A DNA stretch of 64,000 nt from Artocarpus heterophyllus (GCA_025403435.1 CM046340.1:11786091-11850090), one strand, 5' to 3'. Counted from the stretch's first letter, positions 25,500 to 38,766 are shown. A program made the numbers and translations. Notes: a model not told the origin generated them from the letters alone.

Positions 25500-26395
25500 C
25501 TGGTAGTGTCTAATGAAGCCGTCGACAAATTTTGTATTTACACAGTTATCTAGTATTACCAGGTTAATACTATATTTCTCAGCCGCCGATGATCTAGTGA
25601 AGTCGTCGACAAATTTTTGTACTTACACGGTAATACAGTATTACCAAATTAATATTATATTTTCCAGCTGTTGGTGGTTCGGTAAAGTGGCTAGTAAGTT
25701 TTTTTATTTACACGGTAATATAATATTATCAAAGTAATACTATATTTCTCCATTCCTGATAATCCGATGAAGTAGCCGATGAATTTTTGTATTTACATAG
25801 TAATACAATATTACTAGAGCAATATTATATTTTCCAGTTGCCGAAGGTCTAACGAAGTCGTAGGTGAATTTTTGTATTTATACGGTAATATAGTATAACT
25901 AGATTAATACTATATTTCTCGACTACTGGGGTCTGACGGTTGTTGATGGCGAAGCCTCCAATGAATTTTTGTATTTACATGGTAATACAGTATTACAGAG
26001 TAACACCATATTTCTCGGTTGTAGGCAAACTGGCGAAGTCACCTATAAATTTTTGTATTTTTGTGGTAATACAATATTACCAGAGTAATATTGTATTGAC
26101 CGTGGATAATTCGGTGAAGTCACTAATGACTTTTTATATTTACACGGTAATACAATATTATCAGAGTAATATTGTATTTCTCAATCGCCAACGACCTAAC
26201 GAAGTCGCCAATGAATTATTTTATTTACACAATAATAAAGTATTATTAGAGTAATATTGTATTTCCTTACTATCGTCGGTCTGGCGAAGTCGTCGATGAA
26301 TTTTTGTATTTATATGGTAATATAATATTACTAGAGTAATATTGTATTTTCCAGCCACTGGCGTTCTGGCGAAGTAGCTAGTAAACATCAACTAT
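25500..26395. repeat. Tandem minisatellite, about 85-bp unit, about 10.5 copies, each with a hairpin
   Basis: The phrase GAAGTCGTCGATGAATTTT and variants recurs near 25,515, 25,600, 25,682, 25,769, 25,855, 25,950, 26,035, 26,117, 26,200, 26,286 and 26,370. Each unit continues with TATTTACACGGTAATACA-ATATTACCAGAGTAATATTGTAT. In the clearest units AATACAATATTA and TAATATTGTATT are perfect 12-bp reverse complements separated by CCAGAG. The stem is kept as a palindromic pair in most units while the spacer between stems drifts. Confidence 0.9.
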
Positions 26396-26917
26396 ATTAT
26401 TGATTAACATTATACATCAATTATTACTGTTGTTTATTACTAATAAATTGCTTTGTTATTGATATATTAATGATTTATTATAAAAAAATGGTAGATTGTT
26501 GAGGAAATGCACTATTAAGTTAAGCAATATCATTAATGTAAAAAAAAACAACTATTTCTATAATTTTCAAACTCTTCGACCATTAACTCAAAAACAACTT
26601 AAAAGGGGTCATCTACCCTAAAAGAATTTTTATTTTAAGTTTTCTCCATGAAATGAAAGGAGTTTTTTTTTTCTCTCTCTTCGTAAAAATAAGATTTTCG
26701 CAAGGGCAGAGGAAGGATAGGGGTTTATATTAAAATTTTCATTAAATTTCATATATAAGTCAAGTGAGAGATTTCATACATAAGACGAGACAAAGATAGA
26801 ATTTTAGAAATTTTAAGAGAGACAAATTATGAATTTCATCAAATTTTGAAGGTAAAATTAATAAGAAAAAATTCAAGTAGGGTAGTTCCCTTCCCTCTAT
26901 GTAGTGCTAATACTAAC
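26396..26917. other. AT-rich intergenic DNA, nothing recognised
   Basis: No coding or structured repeat was identified. Confidence 0.5.
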
Positions 26918-27060
26918 AGAGTGTTTAAAAGAGTAGTTCAAACCAATAGTTTAAAATAAGAACAATATAAAGCTCTCATATACTATAGTGTAAAGCTTTC
27001 ATATGCTACAGTTCTCAAACTCAATTGCTGGTTTAAACTACTCTTCCAAACATCCTATAA
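26918..27060. repeat. MITE, best-preserved copy of the dispersed family (about 140 bp)
   Basis: The terminal inverted repeats are clear: AGTGTTTAAAAGAGTAGTTC at the left matches the reverse complement of GAACTACTCTTCCAAACATC-like sequence at the right. The interior has AATATAAAGCTCTCATATAC, TATAGTGTAAAGC and CATATGCTACAG, the family signature. There is no coding capacity. Confidence 0.7.
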
Positions 27061-27425
27061 ATTTTGTTTTAGGATTTAAGTGGTAAATGGCCAGAGATTG
27101 AAGCTTGAGGGTAACGAAGAAATGTTGATACATTTACAACTTTACCCTAATTATAGTATAGTCTAATATTCATCAATGTCAAGTTTTCGTTCTTTCTTTC
27201 CTTCTTTCTTTCTTTTTTCTCCCTATTTTTGAGACTACAATATTAAAAGACTTGAGTACTCTTGATCGTTAAAAGAGATTGAATCATGAATATGAGTCAA
27301 AAATTCTATATTTTAACATTTGTTTTTCAGTTTCTATCTATGAGCTAGAATCTTTAAATTAAGAAGTGATTGGAGACTATGTCATTTCATTTTTTTTTTT
27401 TTTTGCTACCAAAGATGATTACAGA
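27061..27425. other. Intergenic DNA, nothing recognised
   Basis: CTTT-rich microsatellite-like sequence lies near 27,190-27,220 and a T-run near 27,390. No gene. Confidence 0.5.
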
Positions 27426-28028
27426 TGTTGACGGTAGAAATTCGTCAACAACAACCCTCGAGATAATCCTTACCACGGTGTTTGTTCATTCAAATTAAAT
27501 GTAGAAAAATTGCAAAAATAGTAAAGAAGACAAAATTATAATAGTTCACTCGGAATGGGATATGTCTGCTTGGAGAAAGATTTCACTATTTATGTGAGAG
27601 AATGCACACAACAATTTTCTCAAAATGTGACTTCGGCTTTTTCGAGGGTATCAACCCTTATTTATAGCCTTTTCCCATATAAATGAATTAATTAAAATAA
27701 TAAAATAAAAATCAATCTCCAAATCCAAAAATATTTCTTCTTCATCCTAATTTGAGGTTGATTAGTTGACTCTGCTCACATATCTCACTAATGATATTAA
27801 CTCCTTGACTTAGGGAATATTTGGTAAATTCATGAGTTAGTGTTTGCTCGTAATTATTCATTGAACTTGGTCATCTCGACTTCATGTTGATTGATTTTGT
27901 CTCAACGTTCTTGAGAGCTTTGGTAAACTCACTCGTAGCATGGCCTCGAACTCCAGACTTGTTTATTCCTAATGGACTTTAGTTAATCTCAGCCCCGGCC
28001 CAAAGGGCTGTTGAGATTATCCACAACA
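27426..28028 (-). mobile_element. Solo LTR (about 603 bp), minus orientation
   Basis: Read on the minus strand it begins TGTTGTGGATAATCTCAACA and ends CGTCAACA, the TG..CA pattern of LTRs. A TATA box (TATAAATAAGGG, plus-strand 27,654-27,665) lies about 60% of the way along, as in a U3-R-U5 arrangement. The flanking pentamers are ACAGA (27,421-27,425) and ATAGA (28,029-28,033), a target duplication with one mismatch. No internal retroelement sequence adjoins it. Confidence 0.8.
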
Positions 28029-28084
28029 ATAGAATTTTATGGTAACAAAAAAAAAGTGATTAGAAATATGAGTCTAGAAATATG

Positions 28085-28215
28085 ATAATTATTGGAGTAT
28101 TTAAGAACTAGTTAGAACTTAAATATTGTACCATGTGAAAGCTTTAAACTGTAGCATTTGAGAGTTTTATATTGTAGTAGTTAAAACTTTAGTGTTGAAA
28201 CTTAATTCCTACCCT
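28085..28215. repeat. MITE-like sequence, degraded family copy
   Basis: It contains CATGTGAAAGCTTTAAACTG, TAGCATTTGAGAG and TATTGTAGTAG, related to the family copy at 26,918. Confidence 0.45.
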
Positions 28216-29640
28216 CTATAGCTACCTTCAAACTATAAAATTGGAATTTTTGTGCGATTCTAGTTCGAGTGCGTGCAATCCACATATTATGTTGTAAGTG
28301 AAGTTTTTTTAATATAGATTATGAATAAAGAATGAATAGAAAAAATTATTTAGAGATTTTAAAAAGAAAAAACACAAATAGTCTTTAAAGATATATAATT
28401 GTTTTATTTTAGCCGCTAACATTCATTTTCGGGTTTAATTACGTTGAAGTTTATAAAATATATACTTTGGATCTAGTTAATAAATTGATAGTTTTGAGTA
28501 CAGAAATACTGAGTAGGGTTATACAAGAAATAAATTAGTAAACAAACAAATGGATCAAAAAAAATTTTCAAAAAGGAAAAAATGTGAGAATTTAATTTTT
28601 ATTTTAAATATATTGTTTTAAGATTTTTTTTCAAAATTATTTTTTTAGTACTTTATCTTTTTAAAAATCCTCACGACAAGTATCACATTAGATTTCATTT
28701 GAAAATAGATAGTTTAACAATTACAGAGTCAAAACTGTATATTTCATTAACGAAGTAAAATTTTAATTTAGTTCTTCAATTCAGATAAACTCAAAAATAT
28801 TAAGGCACACACACAAATTTAATCATGATACGAATAAAAGGAACAAACTGCAATACAAATCATAATTGATCGTAAGCAATGAGATTATTCTAGAGAGATA
28901 GTTGACATAGAGGTTTAAAAAATAGATGAATGAAGTTGAAATGGACAAAAAGTAAAACATGGAAAAAGTAAGAACAAAAAAAAGAGTAATGTACCATACA
29001 ATGGTAAACAAATAGAGTTAAACAAAAAAATGTAATTTACGGTAAAACACCAAAAAAGAAGAAAAAGAGAAAAAAAATAAACCCCTAAAAGAGAGAGAAA
29101 AATGAGAAAGAATAACCAAAGATTAAAAAAAAGGAAAAAACACTGTTTAGAAGAGACAAAGATAGGCCAATAGAGTACAAAAAAATTTACTAAAATAGGG
29201 AAACAAAAGAAAAAAACAAAAACAAAAACAAAAAAACAAAAAAAAAGAAGAAGAAGAAGGGGAAATGTCCACCCGCGCGACAAGCATGGTGAAAAAGGCC
29301 TTGGAGCCTTTCATAGGTAGCGTAGATATAGGAAAAATCCTTTTCATTCTCGTGAGGTTATAACCTCTTTATTCACAAAAATATAAACTTCAGTCTAATA
29401 TGTAGTATATATTTTAGACCAAGACTTATTATTTTATTAGTAACGAGGTTATAGCCCCGCGAGATTAAATAGAATTGCTCTCAATATAAATACACAAGTT
29501 TAAGACTTCTTCCACAGGATATAAAAAATCCATCCTACTCATAGAATGCTTGTTTAAACTGTCAAATTTTCGTCAAATTCGTCAAGTCTATCGTTCTTTT
29601 TCATTTTGATAATCTAAAAAACTGCAATTATATGACCCTA
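28216..29640. other. Intergenic, with strongly purine-biased stretch
   Basis: 28,920-29,270 is almost all A/G on the plus strand, so long open frames appear on the minus strand; they are Phe/Leu/Val-rich and not credible as proteins. At 29,340-29,465 two related GAGGTTATA phrases flank an AT-rich core. No gene is recognised. Confidence 0.5.
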
Positions 29641-30296
29641 GAAACAGGCTTTGCTGTTGGTTTCCAATTGCAAACACCTAAAGAGAAAAGGGACGAAAGA
29701 TAGAACTAAACCAAAACCGGAGCTTTTCTGCGATCGAAACAGTTCTGAAAATTTACAAGGGAGTTTTATCAGAGACATGATGAAACCCAAGATCACATCA
29801 CTCAATTTACAGACCCATGAAGATATAAAAAGGTGAAAATACCACAAGAGCAACAGAGCAAGTGATATGTAATGAGCTCCCCAGGGGCAAACAGATCACC
29901 AACAGTCACCAACATATGTGCATTTTTTAAAGATACAAGGCACTCACTAGGTACAGCTTAATCCATGGTTTCATTAATTTTCCAGGTCAGTCCAAATATC
30001 ATTGACCTGGTATAAGCATTTTATAGCTCCATTTTGAATATGATTAATCCAACGACTCAAGATTGATTGAGAAGCTGTCCCTCAAATATCTTCTCTAGCT
30101 AGTGACCCCAGCATGGGTCTCAAAGAATTCAAAATTTAGGTCAGATTTGGTGCTTCCAAGCGACGATGACGCCAGAACTTTTGATGGTTCTTCAAAATAG
30201 AGGGTTAGACTGTCTGGTATAAGCTCATTGTGTGGAGGCATCTCAGCAGCAACCTTGATGAGAAAACCTTTTACAGAAGAATGGGCTATGTCCCCA
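29641..30296 (-). other. 3' UTR and flank of the helicase pseudogene, shared with 16.5-17.2 kb
   Basis: Sequence downstream of the helicase stop aligns with 16,554-17,240. Shared phrases include AGTTTTGAAAATTTACAAGG (one mismatch) and GGTTAGACTGTC. It is non-coding. An overlapping open stretch (30,099-30,340, minus) is considered a shadow because the TAA stop is shared by both copies. Confidence 0.6.
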
Positions 30297-31590
30297 TTAG
30301 TTATGATCCTTCTTGCTTTTCTTCAGACTCATAGACATGTGATTTATGTACTCGTGTCCTGTATGGGTTTCACCCATCAGCAGCCACTGAAGAGCCTCAG
30401 CTGCCGCGTCTTTTTCAGCGCTCTTTTTGTTGTTACATGGTTGCCCCATTATTTGCATTCCATTAAACTCAACTGTGGCAAAGAACTGGTTGTTCTTGAG
30501 TTGCTTAGTTTTGTGCGTGGGAGCAGCATATCCTGCTCGGGTGAGCAGTGTTTGGAGCTGACTTTTAGAATTATCACCACCAGGTCCACTTTCAGTTCTT
30601 GAAGCCAAGGCCGGCTGCGAGGTGGCAACAAAGGTCATTGGACAAGCATTAAGGTGGGCCTGGTGGCCAAATACAAATCTTCTGTTACATTGATCCTCCG
30701 AGATCAGCTACCGTACTGCAGATAGGAGCTGACGATAGGTATTTATGTCTAACCTGGGATTCAGTAGCTGCCCATTTCCCCAGGATTGAAATTAGTAACA
30801 AGTTACGCACAGAGAACGGTTTAAATGGTAAGCAAGGACAAAATAAATTAGAATCACATATATAGACAAACTCCATTTTGAACGCAGGTAAATTTCTTAA
30901 AGAATTCACTCACTTTCTCCTGAATCAGATCGCCTAGTTCTCTCCTTAAGCATAGGTACATATCTGCTACAGCAGGTTTCATGAATAATTCCAAATACCC
31001 TCCCAACATTGTCAGGTGTCCTTCCTGGCCGAGGATGATAACAGATCTTTACATAGTCATTCACCGCAAGACACGTCATATACCTTCATTTGCACAGCCC
31101 AGATAACACTAAATTAAAACTTATACTGCACGTATAGAAAGCAATACTCACACTATCCCCTTTCAATATGCTTCCACCAAATAGAAGATGAGCTGAATCA
31201 GTCACAGCTGTTGAATCCCGGAGGAAAACAGAGTTCACTTTTATCTTCTCATTAAAAACTAGCCATGGGTATAGTATTTTAGCTTCCCGAGAATTAACTG
31301 AGTTCTAGACAAACCAAATGAACATAAATTAAAGGCAAGCACAACAGAGGATCCTGGGCAACAGATTCTTTATTGGATTATAGATCTTACCGAGTACAAA
31401 AGCACCTGGCCATCCTCCATAGCTTTTAGGGAAAATGACTTCTCATTATTCTGCATATACTTTTACGTGGCCTCAATAAATTATTCAATAGAAACTAATT
31501 ATATTTAAACTTAATGGGGAAGGCAGAAATATCACCCATCCAAACAGTAAACAAATGAATATACCCTTCCCATATTATGTTACTTATTGG

Positions 31591-31938
31591 AAAGCAAATA
31601 GTAAAGCCACGATTGTCAGAGCACTTAATTACTTAATATGGGCTATTCTGGCCACAACATCCGTGCCTAAGCAGAGAAGATATGGATTGAAGTCCAACAA
31701 ATGAAGGAGGTTGAATCATTAAAAGACAAGAAGAGCTTTGAAAATAAAATAAGGACCAAAAAGCAAATAGCAAAGCAAATAGTAAAGCCACGATTGCCAG
31801 AGCACTTAATTACTTAATATGGGCTATTCTGGCCACAACATCCGTACATAAGCAGAGAAGATAATGATTGAAGTCCAACAAATGGAGGTAGAATCATTAA
31901 AAGACAAGAAGAGCTTCAAAAATAAAATAAAGGCCAAA
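31591..31938. repeat. Recent tandem duplication (181-bp unit) in helicase intron 15
   Basis: Units from 31,591 and 31,772 are about 95% identical (both contain AAAGCAAATAGTAAAGCC and GGGCTATTCTGGCCACAAC). The second unit ends within about 6 bp of the exon 15 splice donor. Confidence 0.92.
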
Positions 31939-34882
31939 GCTTACCACAATGGAGCAAACTCCAGGATATAGACCATAGCAAATAACTGCTCGTATGAGAT
32001 GCTCATCATAGCCGCATGCATTGTAGCTGGTGGGATCGGCATCAACCAGACGAGTATCTCTGAGCAAAGAGAAGATCTCCTTCCTAAGAGAATCGATTGC
32101 TTTCATTGATTGTGCTCAAGGGAAGTTTTTCCAGCAGTATTCATAACCAGCATAGTCTCTTTCAGCCTTTTTCCATCCCTTGTAAGCCCTGATAAGCGCA
32201 AGATGATCACTATAGTCTCTGGAAAACTGAGATTTAGCAGCCTCTACATGCTACATGGACAAGTACATTAAACTCAAACCAGAATCCAATAGTTTTAAGC
32301 AACTATTAACAACAATAACAACAAACACAGATACACGACTCAAATTGTCCTGCAACTAGTCACCCGTAAAACACCATTACTCCAACCAAGATAGTCGTAA
32401 TTCAAAGTAGCCAAGTGCATCCTATTCTTCAGGATTATTATGCCATGTTGGTATGCCTCGTCTCCCAGGGGTATAAGGGTATGCCACCCTCTACCCTTAT
32501 AACAATTTTTCTTTAGTCAAAAAAAGAAAAAAGATCATCTCATACGAGACTAATCCAGATTTTGATGAAGAGGAACACTCTTCCTTCGTTCTACAATCCT
32601 AAATCAGTTTTCACACATCACTTTCAATTTTAACCATGCTTAAGCTTTCTTCAATTGGTACCAAAATCCTTAAAGTATAGCCTTCAAGTACGAATGCCAC
32701 CCCTCTGAAACAATCTCAAATCCCCAACAAATTACCCATTTTCCCTCCGTGTGTTCACACCAATTGAACAAAATAGCTGAAGCATATCATAAATTAATTG
32801 TAATAAAAGAATTAAACTAGAATCTCACGTACATCCTTCTTGTCCAATGGTGTTCAGAAAGGATCTCTGACACTGAGCCCAGAAACAACAGTCAGTACTG
32901 GATCTAGGCAATTTAATATGGCACCTAATAAGAGCATCTTTCCAAGTTTTGGCTCCACAGGAAGCATTGTTATATATCGTCCTGTCAAGCAACTCAAACA
33001 TCGTAAGGCTTTTTCTTTAAGAAATAGTCTACTTGCAATAAATTGTTAGAAACAAAAATCAAATATCCTTTCCCACCCAAAACAGTTAGATTTTCATTCT
33101 CATCCAATGCCCCAATGAGTTTTAAATATTCGATGCCATTTTGCACCTACAAACACAAATCATGCAAATTAAGCCATAGGCAGTGGAGCATTTGCCAAAA
33201 AACCATCATAGTTGTCACAGGAATATTTTGGAGCATGTCATACAAGAGTTGAAAATACAAACCAGATAATAATAATGGGTCAAACAACAAGAAAAGGAAA
33301 GAGGGTTAAATAGTACAAGAACAACATGATTTGTGTGTATAAATGCATTTGTGTGGGGGCAATGATGTCTTACAAATTCAAATTATACATATACATAAAG
33401 TGATTGTTACCGCTAATAACTCTGGTGACTGTAAAGCCCTAGATAGGAGCTCAGACATACTTTCAAGTTTCAAACTTTTTATTTGGAGACACAGAGACTG
33501 CAAAGGTGTCCTCAAAATTTCAGGCAATTGAAACTCCACAAAAGCATCATACACACATCTAGGATAAAGATGGTAACACTCTTCAGGTTGAACACGACCA
33601 GCTCTTCCTCTTCTCTACAAGAAACAAAATAAAAACAAATACAAAGTATTTAATCACCAGAAATTAAACATGTACTGAACCAAGCCAGAACAAAATCCAA
33701 AGTAGAACATAACCTTACTTGCTGAGCAGAAACCTTGGATATCCAGGAAGGAAGCAAACAAGGAGTATTGTTCAGTGCATCATATGATGTCTCTTTTGCC
33801 TTCCCGCAGTCAAGTACAAAAACAACATCATTAATTGTGATACTTGTCTCAGCAATGTTGGTCGCTAGTACAATTTTCCGCACCCCATCTTTAGGGTCAT
33901 CAAATATTAATCTCTGCAGTTCATTAAAAAAATATTAACCTCTGCATGCATTCCAGACCAATCAGTCTAAAAATTATAAAATGAAAAAAAAAAAAAAGAA
34001 CAAAGAACAAAGTCAATCTGTAATGTCTGGAAAGAAATCAACAAAAAGCAAACAAAAAATCACATCAATACACTTATGTGGGTCTCAAAGGAACATCTGG
34101 ATACAGTTTTACTCGTACTCTCTACCTGAAGTGGAGGCCTCAAAGTAATTGAATCAATACACTAGGGTTTTAGGTTGACGATGAATAAATTTTACCATTG
34201 CACTAACAACCATATTAAATTGGCAATTCTATAATAATTTTGCAGGAAAATAATAATAATAATTAATAACCTGCTCAGAACTGGCCATAGAACCATGGCA
34301 TGCTAGCAACAAAACTCTGTTGGGTCACCTAACATGTAATGAGCTTGGAGCTTTCCTTCAGAGAACTTATGTCATCCCACCCAGTCATAAAAACTAGAAC
34401 CGCGCCTGGCCTTTCATTCTCACAAATATAGCATAAAAGATTCTCAATGAAATTAAAACCAATTGAATTGGGATTCCAACATGATAGAGATTCCTGCGTC
34501 TGGAGGCCATAATCTTTCAGATCAGCAGCCTTCAGTGCATCCTGACCACATACACACGTCATGGCCACAAAGTAGAAATTTTATCAATAAGAAGCGGTCG
34601 TACTCGTACCTCAACAAGAGAAGCAATTTGGCTTTTCCTCTTTCTAGGTGCTTGCTTGTTCAGCTTCCACATCCTTTCTTGACCATAATCATCAATTTGA
34701 TTGTAAAGGGTTAATTTGTAGCCCATCATTTCAAGAACATCCTCCAGAAAATGAGTTCGAAGTGGGTACGTAAAATACTAAATTAGGAAGAAAAAGAAAA
34801 AACGACTGTAAGAATTAAGCCCACTGCATCAGACCATTATCAGCATCCTATACAAGACAAAATTCATAGATCTTACAAAGTC

Positions 34883-35328
34883 GGTGCAAGAACCAGCTTG
34901 AAACTTAAAACATTATATATTTGGACTTACATCTTGCATAATACAAGTCAACGTGAGGAAACGGATAAAAATAAGGGAGACACTTAAAAGAGCAATATTT
35001 TATATGTGTTTTTTAGAACAAGAAATTTTATCGAATATAACAATGTCCAAGAGCAAAAGGCTAAACAATTAATGTAATTCTAAAAATTATATGTGGTGTC
35101 GGTTTGATACAAGAACCACCTTAAAACTAAAACATTATGAATTTAGATCTTACATCTTGCATAATATGGTTCAATGAGAGGAAACAGGTAAAAATTAGGC
35201 AGAGACGTAAAAGAGAAATTTTTTTAATATGCAATTATTAGAACAAGAATTTTAACAAGAATAATAAAGTAAAAGAGCAAAAGGCTAGAAAATTAATGTA
35301 ATTCTAAAAAGCTACATGTGATGCCAAA
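34883..35328. repeat. Tandem duplication (about 223-bp unit) in helicase intron 8
   Basis: Two units share GCAAGAACCA-like starts, TTACATCTTGCATAATA, GAGGAAAC and TTAATGTAATTCTAAAAA. Identity is about 80%. It explains part of the unusually long 1.4-kb intron. Confidence 0.8.
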
Positions 35329-38300
35329 CATTTACATGTGATTATTAGCATTGACAATTGCAGCTTCTACTTCCTTTTATACTTATCCACCTCCCCGCAT
35401 ATTCTGCATATGTAGTGCATACCAGGGGAGCCAACTTAATAACTCAGATAAAGCATAAAATTTAAAAATTATAACATGTATAGTATCACCATCATATATT
35501 GTATCCCTGATTACAGAAACTCATCAAACACCTGTCTGTTCCTTTCATAAAGGTAAATAGAAATTGAAAAAATCTAACTCAATTTAGCGAAGATTAATCT
35601 TGAAAAAGAAAAGCAAACATTAAACACACAGAAAGAAGAGAGGAGGGTGGGAGGGTGGGGGTGGTGGGTGGGGGTTTGGAGAATGTGTGTTATTAATGTT
35701 TGCAGTTGCTGCAAACTCAATAAGACTAGCTCTAAAATATATAAAATAAAAAAAAAGAGCAAGCTGACAATAGAAATATGGACCACAAACAAATTTAGAA
35801 GATACGCTATGCACCTTACGATCATCAAAATTATAAGAACACATAGCTGAACACCTGAATGAAGAAAACAAAAGGAAAGTAACAAAAATTATAGGGACGC
35901 GTAGATTAAAGGAATAATTGAAGGCTACCCCCCCCAAAAAAAAAAAAAGAAAAAAGAAAGAACAATTACAGGAAAATAGTCACACATAAACATACCTGCT
36001 ATTAGGAAGTAACCACCGCAAATTAAAAGACTAAGGGACACATATAACTTTATTGCTGGTGGAGCAGAAAATTAAAAACAAGTATATCCAACCCATAACT
36101 ACTAGTCATAGAAACAAAAAGCTTAAAATCATCCCTAATGAAAGAAAAACAGAAAGCAAAATTAAGATCACTGAAATTTTAACTTACAGGAATGTGAATA
36201 ATCTGAGAGCTACCAATGTATGATGCAAAGAGCTCTGCATCTAAGGTTGCACTCATCAAAATCAGTCTTAGTTCTGGTCTACAAGGAAGAAGATCCTTAA
36301 GAACAATAAGCAGAAAATCTGGCATCAAATAATCACAATGAGAAGTTGCATATTCCAGATTTGTTAGTCAACTTTAGAACCAAGCTATTACTCACCTTTA
36401 TTCATTCCCCACTCGTGGATCTCATCCACAACAACATGGCTTATAACTTTCAAACTTCTATCAACCAGCAATCTTCTGAACAAGATGCCAGTGGTACAGA
36501 ACAGAAGCTGGGTATCTTTTCCTTTTACACCTTCTAAACGGACCTTATATCCAACCTTGAACAAAGAAAGCCACAGAGAGAGAGAGAGAGAGAGATTGAA
36601 ACTTATAAACAAATAATGACAAGTAACACATAGCAACTCTTTCAGAGACATAATCACAAGGATAATGAGAAACACTCACCTATTCACCCAAATTTTCGCC
36701 TCTTTCTGCAGCAACTCTTTCAGAGACAGACATAGCAAACATCCTTCTAGGCTGCGTGCATATGATATTACAACCAGCCCCACGAAGAGACTCTATCTCA
36801 GATTCTAAAATGAATTGTGGAATTTGTGTGGTCTTGCCACAACCGGTTTCACCCGAGATTATAATAACCTCCAAAACCAAAAGTCCAACCATCATAAAAC
36901 AAGTAATATACAAGAAAATGGTGAAACATTAAGTACTAAATATGAGTTGCCAACTAAATGATCTGTTCCAAGATTACAAACAATATGGAAATTCATTTTT
37001 GACTCTGAGCTTTTCACCATCATCATTAGAAAACTTAATACCCAAAAATCAAGTTTGAATTCTGAATTACCTTCTTGAACAAGTAACCACCATTTCACGA
37101 GAAAATATATATATATATATGTGTATATATTTGTAATCAAATATAAAATATTATGACAGACCTGATTCTGTGAAATGGCAGATAATACTGCACCCTTCTC
37201 CTTATAAGTAGGAAGACTTCTACGAAACTCCAACATTTCTCTGCCTCCATGAGATTCCTGTAGTTTTTTAAATATACAACTAAGTTTGTTTGACATCTAA
37301 GATACCACAAACAATAGCATGACCATCAAACATGTAATAACTATTACTATACGCACCTCAAGGCAATCACGATCAGAAATACAAGTAAAAGAAGACTCAA
37401 CTAAGAATCTAAAGCCCCATTTGGTTTTGTTTTTTGAAACTTGTTTTCTATGTCCGTATTCTGTAAGTATATAAATTGAAGAATAGTTGTTTGGTTGACT
37501 GTTCAAAGTTAATTACAGGAAAAAAAATTCTACAACTTGACTTCTCTTTCATAAACAAGATGTAGTTGTTTTTTGGGTTTTTACTTAACTATGCCTATGT
37601 ATAGCTGGAAACACCAAAATTAGGAGTCATAGAAAACATACTTTTAGAAATTAAACAACGCCACAATACATATCATATTTTATTTCCATATACAATTTTC
37701 AACATTCATTTTTAATCGTAAACCAAAATAATAAGTATCTTCTGTTGACGAACTTGCTCACAACAAGAGTATTGTATTCGTTGGGTTGATAACCATAAAT
37801 CTTAAAATAAATGAGGAGACAGGCTAACAATATCCAATCTAAATTCAAAGAGAGTTGGACTGTGCTTTGAAAATTAGTAGCCTAAGAAATCTTGCATACC
37901 ATGAGGTTCTTGACCATAATTTTGTAATTTTTTTTTTTTAAAAGAAAATTAATAATTTAATGAAAAGCAGACAGAAAGAAGGAACTAACAAAATTCATGT
38001 CTAAATGGGATAAAGAATCCCCCAAAAAAAATTAAGAACAAAAGAAACAGAAAAGGATAGCAATAAAAGGAAAACCTGCCAAGATTGATGTTGGTCCCTC
38101 AATTGGACGCTTCTACGCAAAGAATTTTATCCATCATCCCAATACTGGAAGCCAGTGGCTCAGGTGCCTCAAAAAGTACATCATCAGTGGCAATGCTACA
38201 ATTACTACTTGATCTTGAAAAGGAAAAATCCAAAAATCTTTCGTTAGTCCTAGACTTTTGAGATAGGAACTCAGAAACATGCGCCTCAACCCTCCTCAGC

Positions 38301-38711
38301 AAGCCAAGAGGCAATGTCACCTGTAAGATTCTTTAAAACTTTAACTCCTAGAAATCATTTTCGAACGGAAATTAGACAAAATTTAAAAGACAACCAAGAT
38401 TATAATACTTGGGTTTATGTCAATTGAGGATACAGCGTTGCACCAAAAATTGTAGCGTGTAAATTGAAAAAAGTTAAAGCTTAAAACAGGGTCGTGAACT
38501 GATTGAACAAATAATAGAAACCCGATTATGAGAAGTTACCTCCCTCTGTGGGCGCCTATCATCCAGATCGAATCTATAGTTTGGTAATGGAACCTTACTG
38601 ACAACAACGACTTTTGCATACAGATGGCTGCCAATGATAATAACAATCAGATTTTCTACTGTAAGCAACAATTCGGCTATTCTTGCTTACAAAAGCATGA
38701 ATTCTCAAAGT

Positions 38712-38766
38712 TAAAAAAAAAAAAATATATATATATATATATATGCACACACACACACACACACAC
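38712..38766. repeat. A-run plus (AT)n(AC)n microsatellite at helicase intron 2 donor
   Basis: The AC repeat abuts the 5' splice site of intron 2, so the donor itself is a GTGTGTGT run on the minus strand. Confidence 0.9.

Noticed and set aside
25513..26254. Open frames running through the 85-bp array
   Set aside because: The repeat unit is not a multiple of three in most units, and the peptides are just translated repeats with no domain.
28823..29347. Phe/Leu-rich minus-strand open frames
   Set aside because: They are translations of a purine-rich tract; no start context, domain or splice structure.
30099..30340. An open stretch of about 75 codons beyond the helicase stop, with a plausible peptide
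   Set aside because: It is in another frame, starts at a TGA inside the last exon, and the TAA ending the main frame is shared by the duplicate at 17.2 kb, so it is most likely 3' UTR.
32460..32510. Inverted repeat TATAAGGGTA with TACCCTTATA in helicase intron 14
   Set aside because: A single 10-bp stem in an intron of a pseudogene; too little to call a regulatory hairpin.
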